In this document: positions 9,961-21,726 of the stretch, in pieces
Numbering within the stretch: position 1 is the stretch's first letter
Layout of the letters: each line of letters begins with the position of its first letter
From: Alnus glutinosa
Taxonomy: Eukaryota; Streptophyta; Magnoliopsida; Fagales; Betulaceae
Length of the DNA: 64,000 bases
Reading direction: 5' to 3'
NCBI RefSeq assembly: GCF_958979055.1
Contig: NC_084886.1
Coordinates: forward strand, 17,852,654 to 17,916,653
Made by a program: the position numbers and the translations under genes
The notes under the pieces: model-generated
The model's database searches: none
Told to the model about the DNA's origin: nothing
Seen by the model: only the letters and a program-made list of their open reading frames with translations

Positions 9961-12900
9961 GAAATTTACTATTTATTATTAAATTAGCATTGGTTAATTT
10001 AAAACAAAATTAAATTCATAGCATTAAAAATTTTTCTTGATTATTGCAACTATTTCTACTACTGCTATTCTAGAAAGCACTGTTCCAATGCTTAATGGGA
10101 ACAATTTTTCTGAGTGGAAAGAAAATTTACTTTTCTATTTGGGGTGTTTAGAACTTGATTTGGCGCTCCGTATGGACGAACCACCTGCCTTCACGGATAC
10201 TAGTACGCCATTAGAAGTTACGAAGCATGAGAGGTGGGAGCGATCTAATCGCCTAAGTCTCATGTTTATGAAGTCTCACATAACTAAGGGCATTAGGGGT
10301 TCTATCCCTGAATGCAATAAGGTAACAGAGTTCATGCGGGCCGTTGAGGAACAATTTGTAAGTTCCAATAAGGCATTGGCAAGCACCCTAATGAAGAAAC
10401 TCTCAAGTAAAACCTTTGACATATCCAGAAGTGTGCGAGAGCACATTATGGAAATGAGAGACATGGCAGCTCAACTGAAGTCCCTAGATGTTGATATTTC
10501 CGAGTCCTTCTTAGGTCATTTCATCTTGAACTCACTCCCGACTGAGTACACTCCTTTTAAGATATCCTATAATACACATAAAGATAAACGGTCAGTGAAT
10601 GAACTTCTGACCATATGTGTTCAGGAGGAAGAAATGGTAAAGCATGAGAAACCACAAAGTGTTCACATTGTGGCTACTCATGATAAGGGAAAGAGTAAAA
10701 GAGGCAAAAGTACCCCGCATCTCAAGAAAGATAACAAATTGTCAATCAAGAAAAATGACAATAAGGATACTTGTTTCTTCTGCAAGAATGGAGGGCATAT
10801 GAAGAAAGATTGCCAAAAGTACAAAAGATGGCTTGAAAAGAAAGGTAATATCATATCTCTAGTATGTCATGAATATTTTTTTGTTGAAGCTCTTTGTAAT
10901 ACATGGTGGATTTATTCTGGTTCTACAATCCATATTGTTAATACAATGCAGGGTTTTCTCAACACAAGGAAACCGACAAGCAATGAGCAACGGGTTTATT
11001 CTGAAAATAAGTTGTTTTCTCATGTGGAAGTGGTTGAAACCTTTAGATTGATTTTGAAAACTTGTTATGTTTTAGATTTGGAAAATGTATTTTTTATTCC
11101 ATGCTTCTCTAGAAACTTAATTTCGGTTTCTAAACTGGATGTTATTAGTTTTAGTTTTTGGTTTATAAACTCTACCTTTAGTATTTTTAAAGGTGAAATT
11201 TTTATTGGTGGTGGAACCAAAGTTGATGGTTTATTCAAAATTGATCTAGATCCCAACTTTGAAAACAATCATTTATCATTGCATTCTAGTGTTGGCACAA
11301 AGAGGAGCCTTGTGAATGAAAACTCCACTTTGTTATGGCACAGGAGATTGGGACATATCTCCATAGAGAGAATTAAAAGATTAGTAAATGATGGAGTCTT
11401 AAAAACTCTTGATTTTACTGATTTTGGTACTTGTGTGGATTGCATAAAGGGAAAGCAAATCAACAAGACCACTAAAGGTGCCAAAAGGAGTTCTAAGATT
11501 CTTGAAATCATACATAGAGATATTTGTTGACCTTTTCCTACTCCTTGCCTAAATGGTCAAAGATATTTTATATCTTTTATTGATGACCATACAAGGTATA
11601 TGTATCTCTACTTTCTAAATGATAAGGCTGAAGCACACAATGCTTTCAAGACCTATAAGGTAGAAGAAGAGAAACAAAAGGAAAAGAAAATCAAGATCGT
11701 AAGATCTGATAGAGGCGGAGAGTACTATGGAAGGTACACATAAAATGGACAAATGATAGGTCCATTTGCGCAATTTCTTGAAGAAGAAGGCATTGTTGCT
11801 CAATACACAATGCTTGACACACCACAACAAAATGGTGTAGCATAAAGAAGAAATTACACACTTATGAACATGGTAAGGAGCATGCTTAGTAATTCTGAGT
11901 TACCTTTATTTATATGGAGTGAAGCCTTAAAAACTGTTGTGTATGTATTAAACCGGGTGCCATCCAGGGCTGTCCCTAAGACACCTTTTGAATTATGGAA
12001 TGGATGGAAACCAAGTTTAAATCACTTGTACATATGAGATTGTCCTGCTGAAGTGAGGATTTTCAATCCAAATATAAAGAAGTTAGATCCAAGGACAACC
12101 AGCGGTCATTTTATTGGCTATGCAGTCAACTCCAAAGGATTTAGGTTTTATTGTCCTTCTAATAATACTAGAATTATTGAGTCTATGAATGCAAAATTCT
12201 TAGAGGATCCTGAACATAGTGGGAGTGCTTATCCCAAAAGGATTGAATTAGAGGAAGCACAAGAGTTGACTGATGCTTCTTTATCTAAAGGACGTTTGAT
12301 TATGTTTAAGGAAATCCAAATAGATTGCCTTGAACCAAAATCAATTTCAAAATAATCAACTCATGAGGAACAAGTTCATATTGAACCTACTCAACCCCCT
12401 CCAAATGAGGAGGAAGTAGGATTAAGAAGATCTTCTAGAATAATTAGACCAGCAATCTCTAGTGATTATATTGTATACCTCCAAGAGTCCGATTTTGATG
12501 TTGGGCCTAAGGATGATCCAAATTCATTTTCACAAGCCATGAGTGGAGAATATTCCACATTATGGTTAAAAGCCATGAAGGAATAAATTGAATCCATGGG
12601 TAAAAATCAATTCTGGGATCTTGTTGACTTACCAGAGAAAGCTGTAACCATAGGTTGCAAATGGGTTTACAAAACCAAAATGGATGCTTCTGGTAATGTT
12701 GAACGATATAAAGCTAGACTTGTGGCCAAGGGTTTCACACAAAAGGAAGACATTGATTATCATAAAACCTTTTCTCCAGTATCCAAGAAGGATTCATTTA
12801 GGATAATCATGGCATTAGTAGCTCATTTTGATCTAGAGCTACATCAAATGGATGTGAAAACGGCTTTTCTGAATGGGAATCTTGAAGAAGAGGTTTACAT

Positions 12901-13945
12901 GAAACAACGTGAAGGTTTTGATGATAACACTCAGAAAGCTTGCAAACTAAATAAATTTATTTATGGATTAAAACATGCCACCCGTCAATGGTATATTAAA
13001 TTTCACAAAGTTATTACCTCATTTGGTTTTATTGAGAACTTTGTTGATCAATGTATATACCTTAAAGTTAGTTGGAGTAAAGTCATATTTTTAGTCCTAT
13101 ATGTAGATGATATTTTACTTGCAAGTAATGATTTAGGTTTGCTACATGAAACCAAACAGTTTCTTTCTCAAAATTTTGAAATGAAGGATTTGGATGAAGC
13201 ATCTTGTGTCATTGGCATAAAGATTCACAGAGATAGAAAACAAAGAATATTAAAATTGTCTCAAAAGGCCTACATTGAAAAGGTTTTGGAAAGATTCAGA
13301 ATGAAGAACTGTTCGGCTTCTGTAGCACCTATCATTAAAGGAGACAAATTCAGTAATGATCAATGTCCCTGAAATGCATTGGAACAGGAGCAGATGAAGA
13401 ACATTCCATATGCAACTGCAATCGGCAGTCTATTGTATGCATAAGTTTGCACTAGACCTGACATTGCAATGACAGTTGGAATGTTGGGTCAATATCAAAG
13501 CAACCCAGGAATGGAACATTGGAAAACTGCAAAGAAAGTCATGCGGTATTTGCAAAGAACCAAGGACTACGATTTGACATTCAAACACATTGACTGTTTG
13601 GAGGTGGTTGGGTATTCAGATTCAGATTTTGCTAGATGTGTAGATAGTAGAAAATCTACTTCAGGGTATATCTTTTTCTTGACTGGAGGGGCTATATCCT
13701 GGAGAAGTAACAAGCAAACTATAGTTGCTACATTTACAATGGAAGCAGAATTTATTTTGTGCTATGAAGCCACTACACAAGCACTAAGGTTAAGAAATTT
13801 TGTTGGTGGTCTCAAAATTGTCGATTTTATAGCGAGACCAATCAAGATCTTCTGCGATAATCGTGCTGCCATATTCTTTTCTAAGAATAATAAAAGTGGA
13901 AGCAGAAGTGAGCATATTGACATCAAGTATCTTCGTGTGAGAGGG

Positions 13946-13987
<42 letters not shown>

Positions 13988-14110
13988 GCTCATTAAGCAT
14001 ATCAGTACTGAATTGATGATTGCAGATCCTATGACTAATTAAAGGTTTACCGGTAAAGCTGTTTAGAAGTCATGTAGAGCATATGGGACTCATTGATTCA
14101 TTTCGTACCT
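9961..14110 (+). mobile_element. Ty1/Copia LTR retrotransposon, internal region, broken
   Basis: Parts in order are: gag domain (about 10,060-10,660), CCHC zinc knuckle CFFCKNGGHMKKDC (about 10,780-10,825), protease region (about 10,900-11,250), integrase with the LWHRRLGHIS zinc-binding start (from about 11,330) and core (to about 12,000), reverse transcriptase (about 12,590-13,370, with YVDDILLAS), and RNase H (about 13,470-14,050). The order integrase before reverse transcriptase defines Copia. The element is broken in roughly half a dozen or more places, so it is a fossil of moderate age. No clear 5' LTR was recognised; a possible 3' LTR start lies near 14,456. Confidence 0.9.
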
Positions 14111-15162
14111 AGTTCTTTTTGATTTGTCTATAGACATCAAGTTATTGTTAATAAAGTTTGTACACATTTGTTACATTATCCATTAGGATAAAATTAAAGT
14201 TAGACCCGAATAACTTATAAGAAGTTTATTCATAAAGTTTGATTGCCCATATAGTACTCATTTAAGGAATATTTTATATGTAATACATGGAAGGGACAAC
14301 TTATTATATAAAGTTTTACCGTCATGATTCATGCATAGTATTCTTTATGTGAGTGAGAGGATTTCATGAATGGTTGGAATAAATAAAGTGATAATCATAT
14401 TGAAGAACCGGACATCATAAGGAATTATATGTGTCATAAGGGTCAAGTGAGAGAATGTAAGAAATTACATATGTGTCCCTTAGACACGTTTAATTCGTTG
14501 TAACGGTTGAAACGTAAATAATTATCATAACGGTAATTATTTAATTTATTGTAACGTTTGGAATTTAAATAATTATCGTAACGATAATTATTTAATATAA
14601 AGATTGAATATGATTTATTCCACATTAAGTTATATGAAATCAAAACGGTTTAATTAAAACTGTTTTTTTATATTAATATTTTTGATTTATTCTTCTTGAT
14701 GAGAGGAGAATAATCAGCTATCCAATTAATAACGAGGGTCACTAGCCTACCTATATAAAGAGCCATATGTATCCATCTATTGACACACTCATAAGCATAG
14801 GCCAAAAGAACTCTTTAAATTTTTGTCTTTTTCAGAATTCTCAGTGTTGCAAAAAAAAAAAAAAAAAAAAAAAAAAAATTCTTCGTTCTTTGTATCACTT
14901 GACCAAAAATATGGTTAGAAGTATTTATAATTCCACTACTTATTTAATTTAATAAGCATTTTATTTATATATATTATGCTTACAAATTACCCAGCGAGTT
15001 ACTTTTACTCTTCATAAATCAGATAACAATACAGTCGAAAGGCATATCTATTTTTTTTTTTTCTTTCCTGACAATCATTAACCAGGGCAGCTCAAACTCC
15101 TCGATCGTAATGCTCCCGTACGTAGGCGACTCCCTCAACTGTATCAAACACTAAACAAACAT
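14111..15162 (+). other. Copia 3' region and possible 3' LTR
   Basis: Non-coding. A purine-rich stretch AAGTGAGAGAATGTAAGAA near 14,445-14,463 looks like a polypurine tract followed by an LTR start (TG). CTATATAAAG near 14,752 would suit an LTR promoter TATA box. Poly-A near 14,850-14,877 and poly-T near 15,050 follow. The 3' boundary of the LTR is not clear. Confidence 0.45.
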
Positions 15163-15165
15163 ATA

Positions 15166-15433
15166 GGCCCTGTTTAGAAACCCCCTTCCCCTTCCCCTCC
15201 CCTGCCTTTCTCCCTGTCGGTACTGTTCATGTCAGTACGAATGTTGAACTTTTGAAAAAACTCACTTCCTCATTACATTTCATTTTCCTATTTTACCCTT
15301 CTGCAACACGCTGAAAATTTTTTCCCCCTGTCATACTGCTCGGCATTTCTCTCCAAAATTTCACTTCCCTCCAAACCCAGCCAGAAGGCAGAAAAGCGAC
15401 CCTTTCTCACTCTCCCTCTACGGTACGGTTAGC
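15166..15433 (+). repeat. Harbinger left terminal inverted repeat
   Basis: About 268 bp. It matches the reverse complement of 23,539-23,887 nearly base for base, from GGCCCTGTTTAG to CGGTACGGTTAGC. By eye, substitutions in the outer 190 bases number about three. Confidence 0.92.
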
Positions 15434-17478
15434 TTGGAGCCCTGGACTATTCAACGCATCCAAAGCTGGAACTGTTATTTTACCGAGATGAAAAAATTCC
15501 ACAACCGAATCGCTTTCTCCAGATCTCACACAGAACGTGCAGGTGTTAATTTTCATTTTAACCCTTCTCTTTTCTTCTCCAATCTTGCAATCCGCAACGC
15601 TTGCACAGTGTGTAGACTGTGAAACCCCAAAAATTCCTGCAAGCCTAAGTAATAGACTGAGCGAACGTAGAGGGACTTTTTGTCAAAGCGCCTCTCCCCA
15701 AACCTCTCACACCACTGAGAAATCTATCTCCATCAATATGCAGTTCTTCCTTGACGGGCGATTTGCATCTATAATACCCATCTATCTCCTACATTTACAC
15801 CTCAACTACCCTACGATTCGCACCCAGGAACCATACGATACGTTCCATCCGTTTTTCCCACTTTCAGTCTTTTCAATTTACTCCCTCATTATACCAGTTT
15901 GACATCAGTTGCCTATAAATGGATATACGGTCTTCCACACGGCAACAGCAGCTCTTAAACCAGTTGGTGTATAGTGGGTCCAATAGAGCAAAATCTGCAC
16001 GGGGAAGCAGCTGCTTGGCCTTCAGTCGTGCATGCCCGGCCGGAGGGTCGACGATTTTTGCAGTGACGGGCCCCAGTACCAGATCACGTTCACAGGTGTG
16101 TTTTTTTTTTTTTTTTTTTTGTTTCCCTTTTACAGATTTTTCAATTTGGGTGATTTTGATGCCAACTCTTGATAAATGTAGTTTGCCTTTGATCATTTTG
16201 ATTTGGGTTTTGTCTGGTTGGAAGGAAAATAGGGAAAGGTGAAAATAAATTTCAAGAAATTTACGTTTCTTTTCTACTCATTCAATACTGTTCACGCTAC
16301 TGAATGATTTGCTTTAGCTGAGCCAATGGTCATTCTGTTGAGTTACGTAGGAGTTATATATATGCAATTTGTTTAATAGTTTGCCAAGCTTTTTGAATAT
16401 CTTTGTAGTGTTCATGTAAATTTCTAGCTACCTAGGCACCTCTTTTACATCAAACAAAGAAAAAAATGGTTCCGTTGCAATTGATCAAGCATAGAAACAA
16501 ATAAGGAATTCAACTTTTATTTCAGTTTCAGTCACATCATTGAGCATACTAATTTAACACATATATCCATTAGAATATTGGATATTCTTTTGATTAAACC
16601 CTTAACCCTTATAATCTTAAATTATAAGAATGCTTGTCTTTCAAGAAGTACAAGATTTGACCCTTATAATAAACCTTTTGCTGCATGTTTAAATTGGTAA
16701 AATTGCTTAGAGTGCACTTCTTTGTTTAAGAAGTGCACTGAGAAGAGACATGACCAACTGTGGTCTTTTCACCCATTTCCTTCTTTGAGAACTTTACTCC
16801 CACTTTTTCATTTTGTTTTTGTCGATTGGCTAAACTACAGAATTTGTATCTGTGTTGTCTGTTGGTTATACCTACTACAATTTACGACAATGATTTTGTC
16901 AAAGTTTATCATGATTCACGGTTTTTGACAAACCATTGACTAGAACACTAAACTATACGGCCTATGGTCCATTCTAACATAAACCGTTGAAAACACAATT
17001 CATGTTCCAAGACAATAATATGATCCTTCCAATTCAAAAATCAAGCATGGACCAAAAATCCGACCTTTTGTCATTGAATACTTTTGCCTTTGATTATAAA
17101 TTTGTGAAAAAAGACAAAATGTCATTTAGTATAGGCTAGCAAGGAACCATTTGTTGAATGAGGAACTGAAATATGGTTAATCAAGGTGCATTTATTCTAA
17201 ATTTGAGCCAGAGGAGCACGCTATTTTTATAATGGGCTGCAATTTCAGTAAGATTAGGAGGTGGTTGGACATCTATGCAGAAATTGATTCAGCACATTGC
17301 TTTGAACACCAAATCTCAACAAACAGGCAGGAAATTTATACACAGAGGAATATACCATAATCATTAAAAGAGCTCAAGCCAAAGAATACATGGACCTCCC
17401 AATGGAATCCTCTGTTCGGTTTCCAGGGTGTCCAAGTCATAATAACATATATAAAGTCCCTATGACATGCCAAAATTT
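15434..17478. other. Harbinger left subterminal region, no gene recognised
   Basis: Non-coding by eye, with a poly-T tract near 16,100-16,120. A short text CCCCAGTACCAGATC near 16,073 recurs in the extra part of the right TIR (23,566-23,580). A frame near 15,550-15,900 starts with a hydrophobic stretch (ILTLLFSSPILQSATLA), but I see no family match. This presumably holds the promoter of the Myb-like gene. Confidence 0.5.
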
Positions 17479-17622
17479 TTATTCATATATTCATTTATTG
17501 TTGATCTTTATATATTCATATATTCATTTATTGTTGATCATTTATGAATTTGTATTCTTTATGGGATGGTTATATGTACCTTTTTAAAATATATATTCAT
17601 TTATTGTCGATCTTTTATATAA
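17479..17622 (+). repeat. Short repeat, three copies of a 20-mer
   Basis: ATATTCATTTATTGTTGATC occurs twice and ATATTCATTTATTGTCGATC once, spaced 36 and about 70 bp apart, about 320 bp before the Myb-like gene. They might be transposase or Myb binding sites, or simple slippage products. Confidence 0.7.
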
Positions 17623-17937
17623 ATGAAAGATTAGCTAGTGAAGCAATAATTAAAATGAACTGAATTATGTTGAAGTTCGATTAGCTTGAATTTTTAACGA
17701 ATCATGTTCTTTGATTTGCAATAATCGTGTTCTTCAAATTTTTTTGTGACTATTCACTCCAGCGCCCGCGATACTTCCTACGACCACGTGCGACAATTAG
17801 AAAGGTATGATGCTGTTCAAAATTTCAACGATTGATCGTCTATTTTAAACTTCGTGATGTGTTTTTATGTCATTTATATTCCTCAACATGTATCGAGTAT
17901 AAAATTGGATCGTTATGCATATGAAACATTTTCATAG

Positions 17938-19022
17938 ATGTCATACATTAATGCTCCACGTAAGTCCCCAAGGAAGCATCCTGGACCAGCCCCATCCACC
18001 ACACAGTCGAAACCCCGTAAAATAAAATGGACCGAAGAGCATCAGTTGACATTAGTTTATGAACTGTTGGATCTGGCAACACAAGGTGTGAGACAATCAT
18101 TCAAGGGCCATTTCGCTAACATTACTGCTAATTTGAACAAACGTGTCGAGGGGGATGGCGTCCAGTACAGTCAGGACCAGTTGTCAAAGAAGATAGAGAA
18201 GTTGAGAGAAAACTGGAAGAACTTCACTGACCTCCTTACTGGCCACATTGCAACTGGAGCGGGTTGGAACGAGGTGGACAACACGGTTGCGCTAGATGAG
18301 CGTCAATGGGAACAACTGAAAACGGTAAGTCTCTCAATATCATTTGTACAATTATTCTATGAATTTGACGAATACTATTCATCCCCTAACAGATTCACAA
18401 TGTCTTGCAGCAACACGGCACAAAGAAATATTACAAATTCAGGAATGGCGCACCGGCGAACTACTCCCTATTGAACAACATCTTTGGAGGGACAACTGCA
18501 ACCGGTCGGTATAGACATGCTAGCACACGGTCCCCCCCGGAAAGTTTGGAGAACGACGACATTGCATGCGTCGACCTTAACCTCACACTGGCCATAATCG
18601 ACCTCACCGAACCCCAACTTCCTCCCCCACGGACTCACAAGAGGAAGGGTAAGCGGGTTGCGTCCCCGACAAACCATTCGCCACACAGTAGCAAAAGGTC
18701 GTCGAAAGGAGAGGCGGTTATGCATGACCTCAATCAAGAATTCTACAAAATCGCAGATCATATTGAGCGTACGCTTATCAAGACCGATACCATTGGATCT
18801 GTTGGGAATGCAGGTTGTAGCACCGGGCGTGGACGAGATTGGCTCCTTGACGCAGTTGCCATAATAGACACATTGGCCCCTGAGTTTGGATTGGATGCCC
18901 ATCAACAATGTAAGGCGTGTGAAGCCATGACCATCAACAATTACGCGAAGCTTTTTGTAGCGATGCCAGTTGCTTGCCAAAGAGATTGGATGATGAGCTT
19001 TGTTCGGGGCGATGACAATTGA
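17938..19022 (+). CDS. Myb/SANT-like DNA-binding protein of Harbinger element
   Basis: Two exons (17,938-18,324 and 18,411-19,022) joined in phase 0 give 332 residues. The start ATG at 17,938 fits: a basic lead, then the Myb/SANT-like domain from IKWTEEHQLTLVYELL (residues 28-43) through KLRENWKNF and GAGWNEVDN to the exon end. Exon 2 opens with QHGTKKYYKFRNG and YSLLNNIFGG, the usual end of this domain. A basic linker (HKRKGKR) follows and then a helical tail ending SFVRGDDN. In PIF/Harbinger elements this second protein binds transposon DNA and helps the transposase enter the nucleus and act at the ends. It lies 214 bp upstream of the transposase on the same strand. The frame is intact. The splice sites are predicted from CG|GTAAGT and TTGCAG|C. 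Confidence 0.85.
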
Positions 19023-19236
19023 ACCTTGATTATGTTTCGTTGTTTGCATTTCACAGTGACATTTTATGACTTTTAAAGTTGTTTGTAGTTTGGATATGTT
19101 ATGACTTATTCTCTTGGTAATGTAGTGATATTTTCGACTTTATGATATTTATCTAGCGTATTTATTCCTATTTAGTTATATTAATTAGTTGTTAGTATCC
19201 TCATGTAGGTGATACTTTTTTATCCGATTAATTGAC

Positions 19237-20749
19237 ATGGATGACCCTGGTCCATCGAGCTTGAACTTCAACGCTGTAAACTGGGCAGATAATAATATGG
19301 ATGATGAACCCAATTTGGATAACATGGATGACGATGAAGATGAGAACGATGGGCTAAGGTACACGCAAGAGGTCCTTCAAGAGTTAGAGAACTCATTTCA
19401 TAGACTGTTCAATGTGCTCCAAGAATTGAATTATACGATACAACACATGGACCGAGTTGTGCGCATTCCGCAACGCATGTCTTCCTTGACGGGCGCAATG
19501 TGGATCCATTGGGTTTTGAGCAATCCTAACCCGAATACATGCTATGAGCGCTTCAGAATGTTTCCCCCCACATTCATGAAACTATGTTGTACCTTGAAAC
19601 ATAATGGTTATCTCGGAAGTAGCCGCTATGTTAAAATCACTGAGCAAGTAGCAGCCTTTTGCCTAATAGTTGCACAAGCATAGTCACAGAGGACGGTGTG
19701 TGACAGGCTACAGCGATCAACTGCCACAATTAGCAAATATTGTCATCGCGTATGCAAGGCACTTTGCAGGTTGGGAAAGACGATTATACAACCTTGTAGC
19801 ACGGAGATTCCTCATCCTTATGTCGCCCATAATTTGCGATATTACCCGTGGTTTAAGGTTAGTAGATTTTATTATGTTTGTTTGTCATTTATATTCAAAT
19901 TTTAACCATTATCCAATTTCAGTGTTGTATAGGTGCTATCGATGGCACACATCTGATGGCGCGCGTGACGAATCACAATGATGTCCCTTTTCGAGGCAAA
20001 AGCTCAACCCCGACACAAAATGTGATGTGCGTGACAAACTTCGACCTTTGTTTCACGTTTGTCTGCAGTGGTTGGGAGGGTAGCGCACACGACGCTAGAA
20101 TTTTCACTGAGACAATAAATGATCCAACCATGAACTTCCCAACACCAGACGAAGGTACTGTTACTACAACAAGTGTCTTTACGAGGATAGAGGTTTACTT
20201 TGTAGATAACAGTATGCTTACAATAAATGAAAAAACATGTATTTTGTAGGATATTATTATTTAGTGGATTCAGCTTATGGTTGCTACAAGGGGTTCCTGC
20301 CTCCATATCGAAACGAAAGATACCACTTGGAAACCTTTCGCCAGGGCCGACCCCAACCCAGGACTGATAAAGAGTTGTTTAATTACCGACACTCTTCACT
20401 GCGATCGACGGTGGAGCGGACATTTGGGATTTTGAAGAATCGGTTCCCAATTTTGGAAAATATGCCCCCGTACGAGGTACCGGACCAACGATTACTTGTG
20501 ATTGCGTGTTGTACTATACACAACTTCATCCGCAAGGACTGTGGGGATATTGATCCATTATTCAGACACGCTCTACAACAACTATACGGCGAAGCTTGGA
20601 TCGATGTATCACAGCGGGTTAATATGCCAGGTGAAACGCATGTAACACCTGGACTACGACCAGATCAATCACAGTCAAGTGCAAGGTACATGGGGGCATA
20701 TCGGAATACAATGAAAAATAGCATGTGGGAGTGGAACAATGCGACATGA
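19237..20749 (+). CDS. Harbinger (HARBI1-type) DDE transposase, one premature stop
   Basis: Three exons, 19,237-19,857, 19,923-20,154 and 20,250-20,749, keep frame and make 451 codons including the final stop. The acidic N-terminus (DDDEDEND) is followed by the helix-turn-helix region (VCDRLQRSTATISKY). The DDE nuclease follows: D214 in CIGAIDGTHL, D264 in GWEGSAHDARIF and E340 in STVERTFGILKNRF, with YYLVDSAYGCYKGF between. These are the catalytic residues of the family, and all are present. In known relatives this enzyme cuts and pastes the element together with the Myb-like partner. One in-frame TAG lies at 19,681-19,683 (codon 149), where CAG (Q) would fit; the rest of the frame is open. 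So the copy is probably inactive by a single nonsense change, unless a short alternative intron removes it. The convergent GRF gene ends about 390 bp downstream. Confidence 0.88.
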
Positions 20750-21138
20750 ACGTCAACAAGATCAAAGGTTGGGTATTAGGTGATCTTCTATGTTTGGTTG
20801 TACTTTTATGACAAGTAATTTGGTTGTAATTGTTTTAATGACTTAGTTATCCGATATGTTAAGTTGTACTGGATTAGAGACGGGTATGGTATTTTTTCAA
20901 TGATATTTAGCTTAAATTATGCATATGTTCATAAACGAAAGTTTGTTTAATTTTATTTTTCATAGTATTAAATACACGAAGTCTGTTTGTGTCAATATAT
21001 GTCCAAAATGCTTTATTTTTAATAACACCATGACAAGAAGAAGTACATAACATTCAAAATACAGAGGTGCTCAATTTGGTTCATATATAGATATAACATT
21101 CAAAATGAAAACACACAACTAAGCTGCATCCATAATTG
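20750..21138. other. Convergent 3' flanks inside the Harbinger element
   Basis: AT-rich space between the tail-to-tail transposase and GRF genes. It probably holds both 3' UTRs. No coding signal. Confidence 0.5.
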
Positions 21139-21722
21139 TTATTTTAACATTAACGTAGTACTTCTAGTTTCACTGTAACCACTAACATAAAATACTAAAA
21201 GCAAAAAGGCAACTAACAATGCAGCCTTTAACATCATCCAAGTTGTATTTTGACCCAACCCAAACTCCCGCCGTAGTTTATGATAATGCTTTTTGCATTT
21301 TTTTTCTAATCATTGCATCAACTTTGTCATTTTAACCCAACTCTAAGTCCCGCCGCAGTTTCTCATAATGTTGATTGCACTTTTCTTCAATGAATGCATC
21401 GAGCCCGTCATTATCAGCAACCCTTTTGTCCTCCAGTTCTTTCAGGTATTTCGCCATACCCTTCTCATAAGGTGACATTTCCTTATCAGCCCATACGAAA
21501 AAATCACAGTCCCCGGCCTTCTGCATGGAAAGAGAACAAAAATGTCATAACATAATGGATGAGGGCATATAACACAAAGTTAATCTCAGAAATTACCTTG
21601 TACTTAAGACATCCGTACCACTTTTTACCGGGATTGCTCGAGGTCCAAGAGTACCTTATTCGTGCAGGAACTCTACATTTACATAACGGATGACCACTTG
21701 AGAAGTCGCTACTCGTAGACAT
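21139..21722 (-). CDS. GRF zinc-finger protein with C-terminal membrane anchor (third Harbinger gene)
   Basis: Exon 1 (21,597-21,722) opens with MSTSSDFSSGHPLCKC and ends CLKYK; exon 2 starts at 21,520 with KAGDCDFFVWAD. Joined in phase 0 they give a complete GRF zinc finger: C14-x-C16, NPGKKWYGC38 and C47-D-FF-W. A charged helical part with EEKCNQHYEKLRRDLELG follows, and the present frame stops at a TAA at 21,332-21,334 (104 residues). Downstream lies a second, diverged copy of the same helical part (KKCKKHYHKLRREFGLGQ), then TTWMMLKAALLVAFLLLV, a membrane segment, ending at 21,139. Reaching it needs passage through the TAA (CAA in the sister copy) and an A-run frame change. So the ancestral protein was probably tail-anchored. 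GRF fingers bind nucleic acid in known families. A role in transposition is only inferred from position within the TIRs. Confidence 0.75.
21251..21417 (-). repeat. 84-bp tandem duplication inside the GRF gene
   Basis: Two adjacent units (about 21,334-21,417 and 21,251-21,333) encode the related helices EEKCNQHYEKLRRDLELG and KKCKKHYHKLRREFGLGQ. The stop TAA of the first corresponds to CAA in the second. Confidence 0.75.
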
Positions 21723-21726
21723 ATTT

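Noticed and set aside
15537-15902. Frame with a signal-peptide-like start in the Harbinger left region
   Set aside because: It starts without an ATG, the rest has no recognised domain, and it overlaps subterminal non-coding sequence.
18468-19049. Long minus-strand frame opposite the Myb-like gene
   Set aside because: It is a shadow of the plus-strand exon, with no family features.
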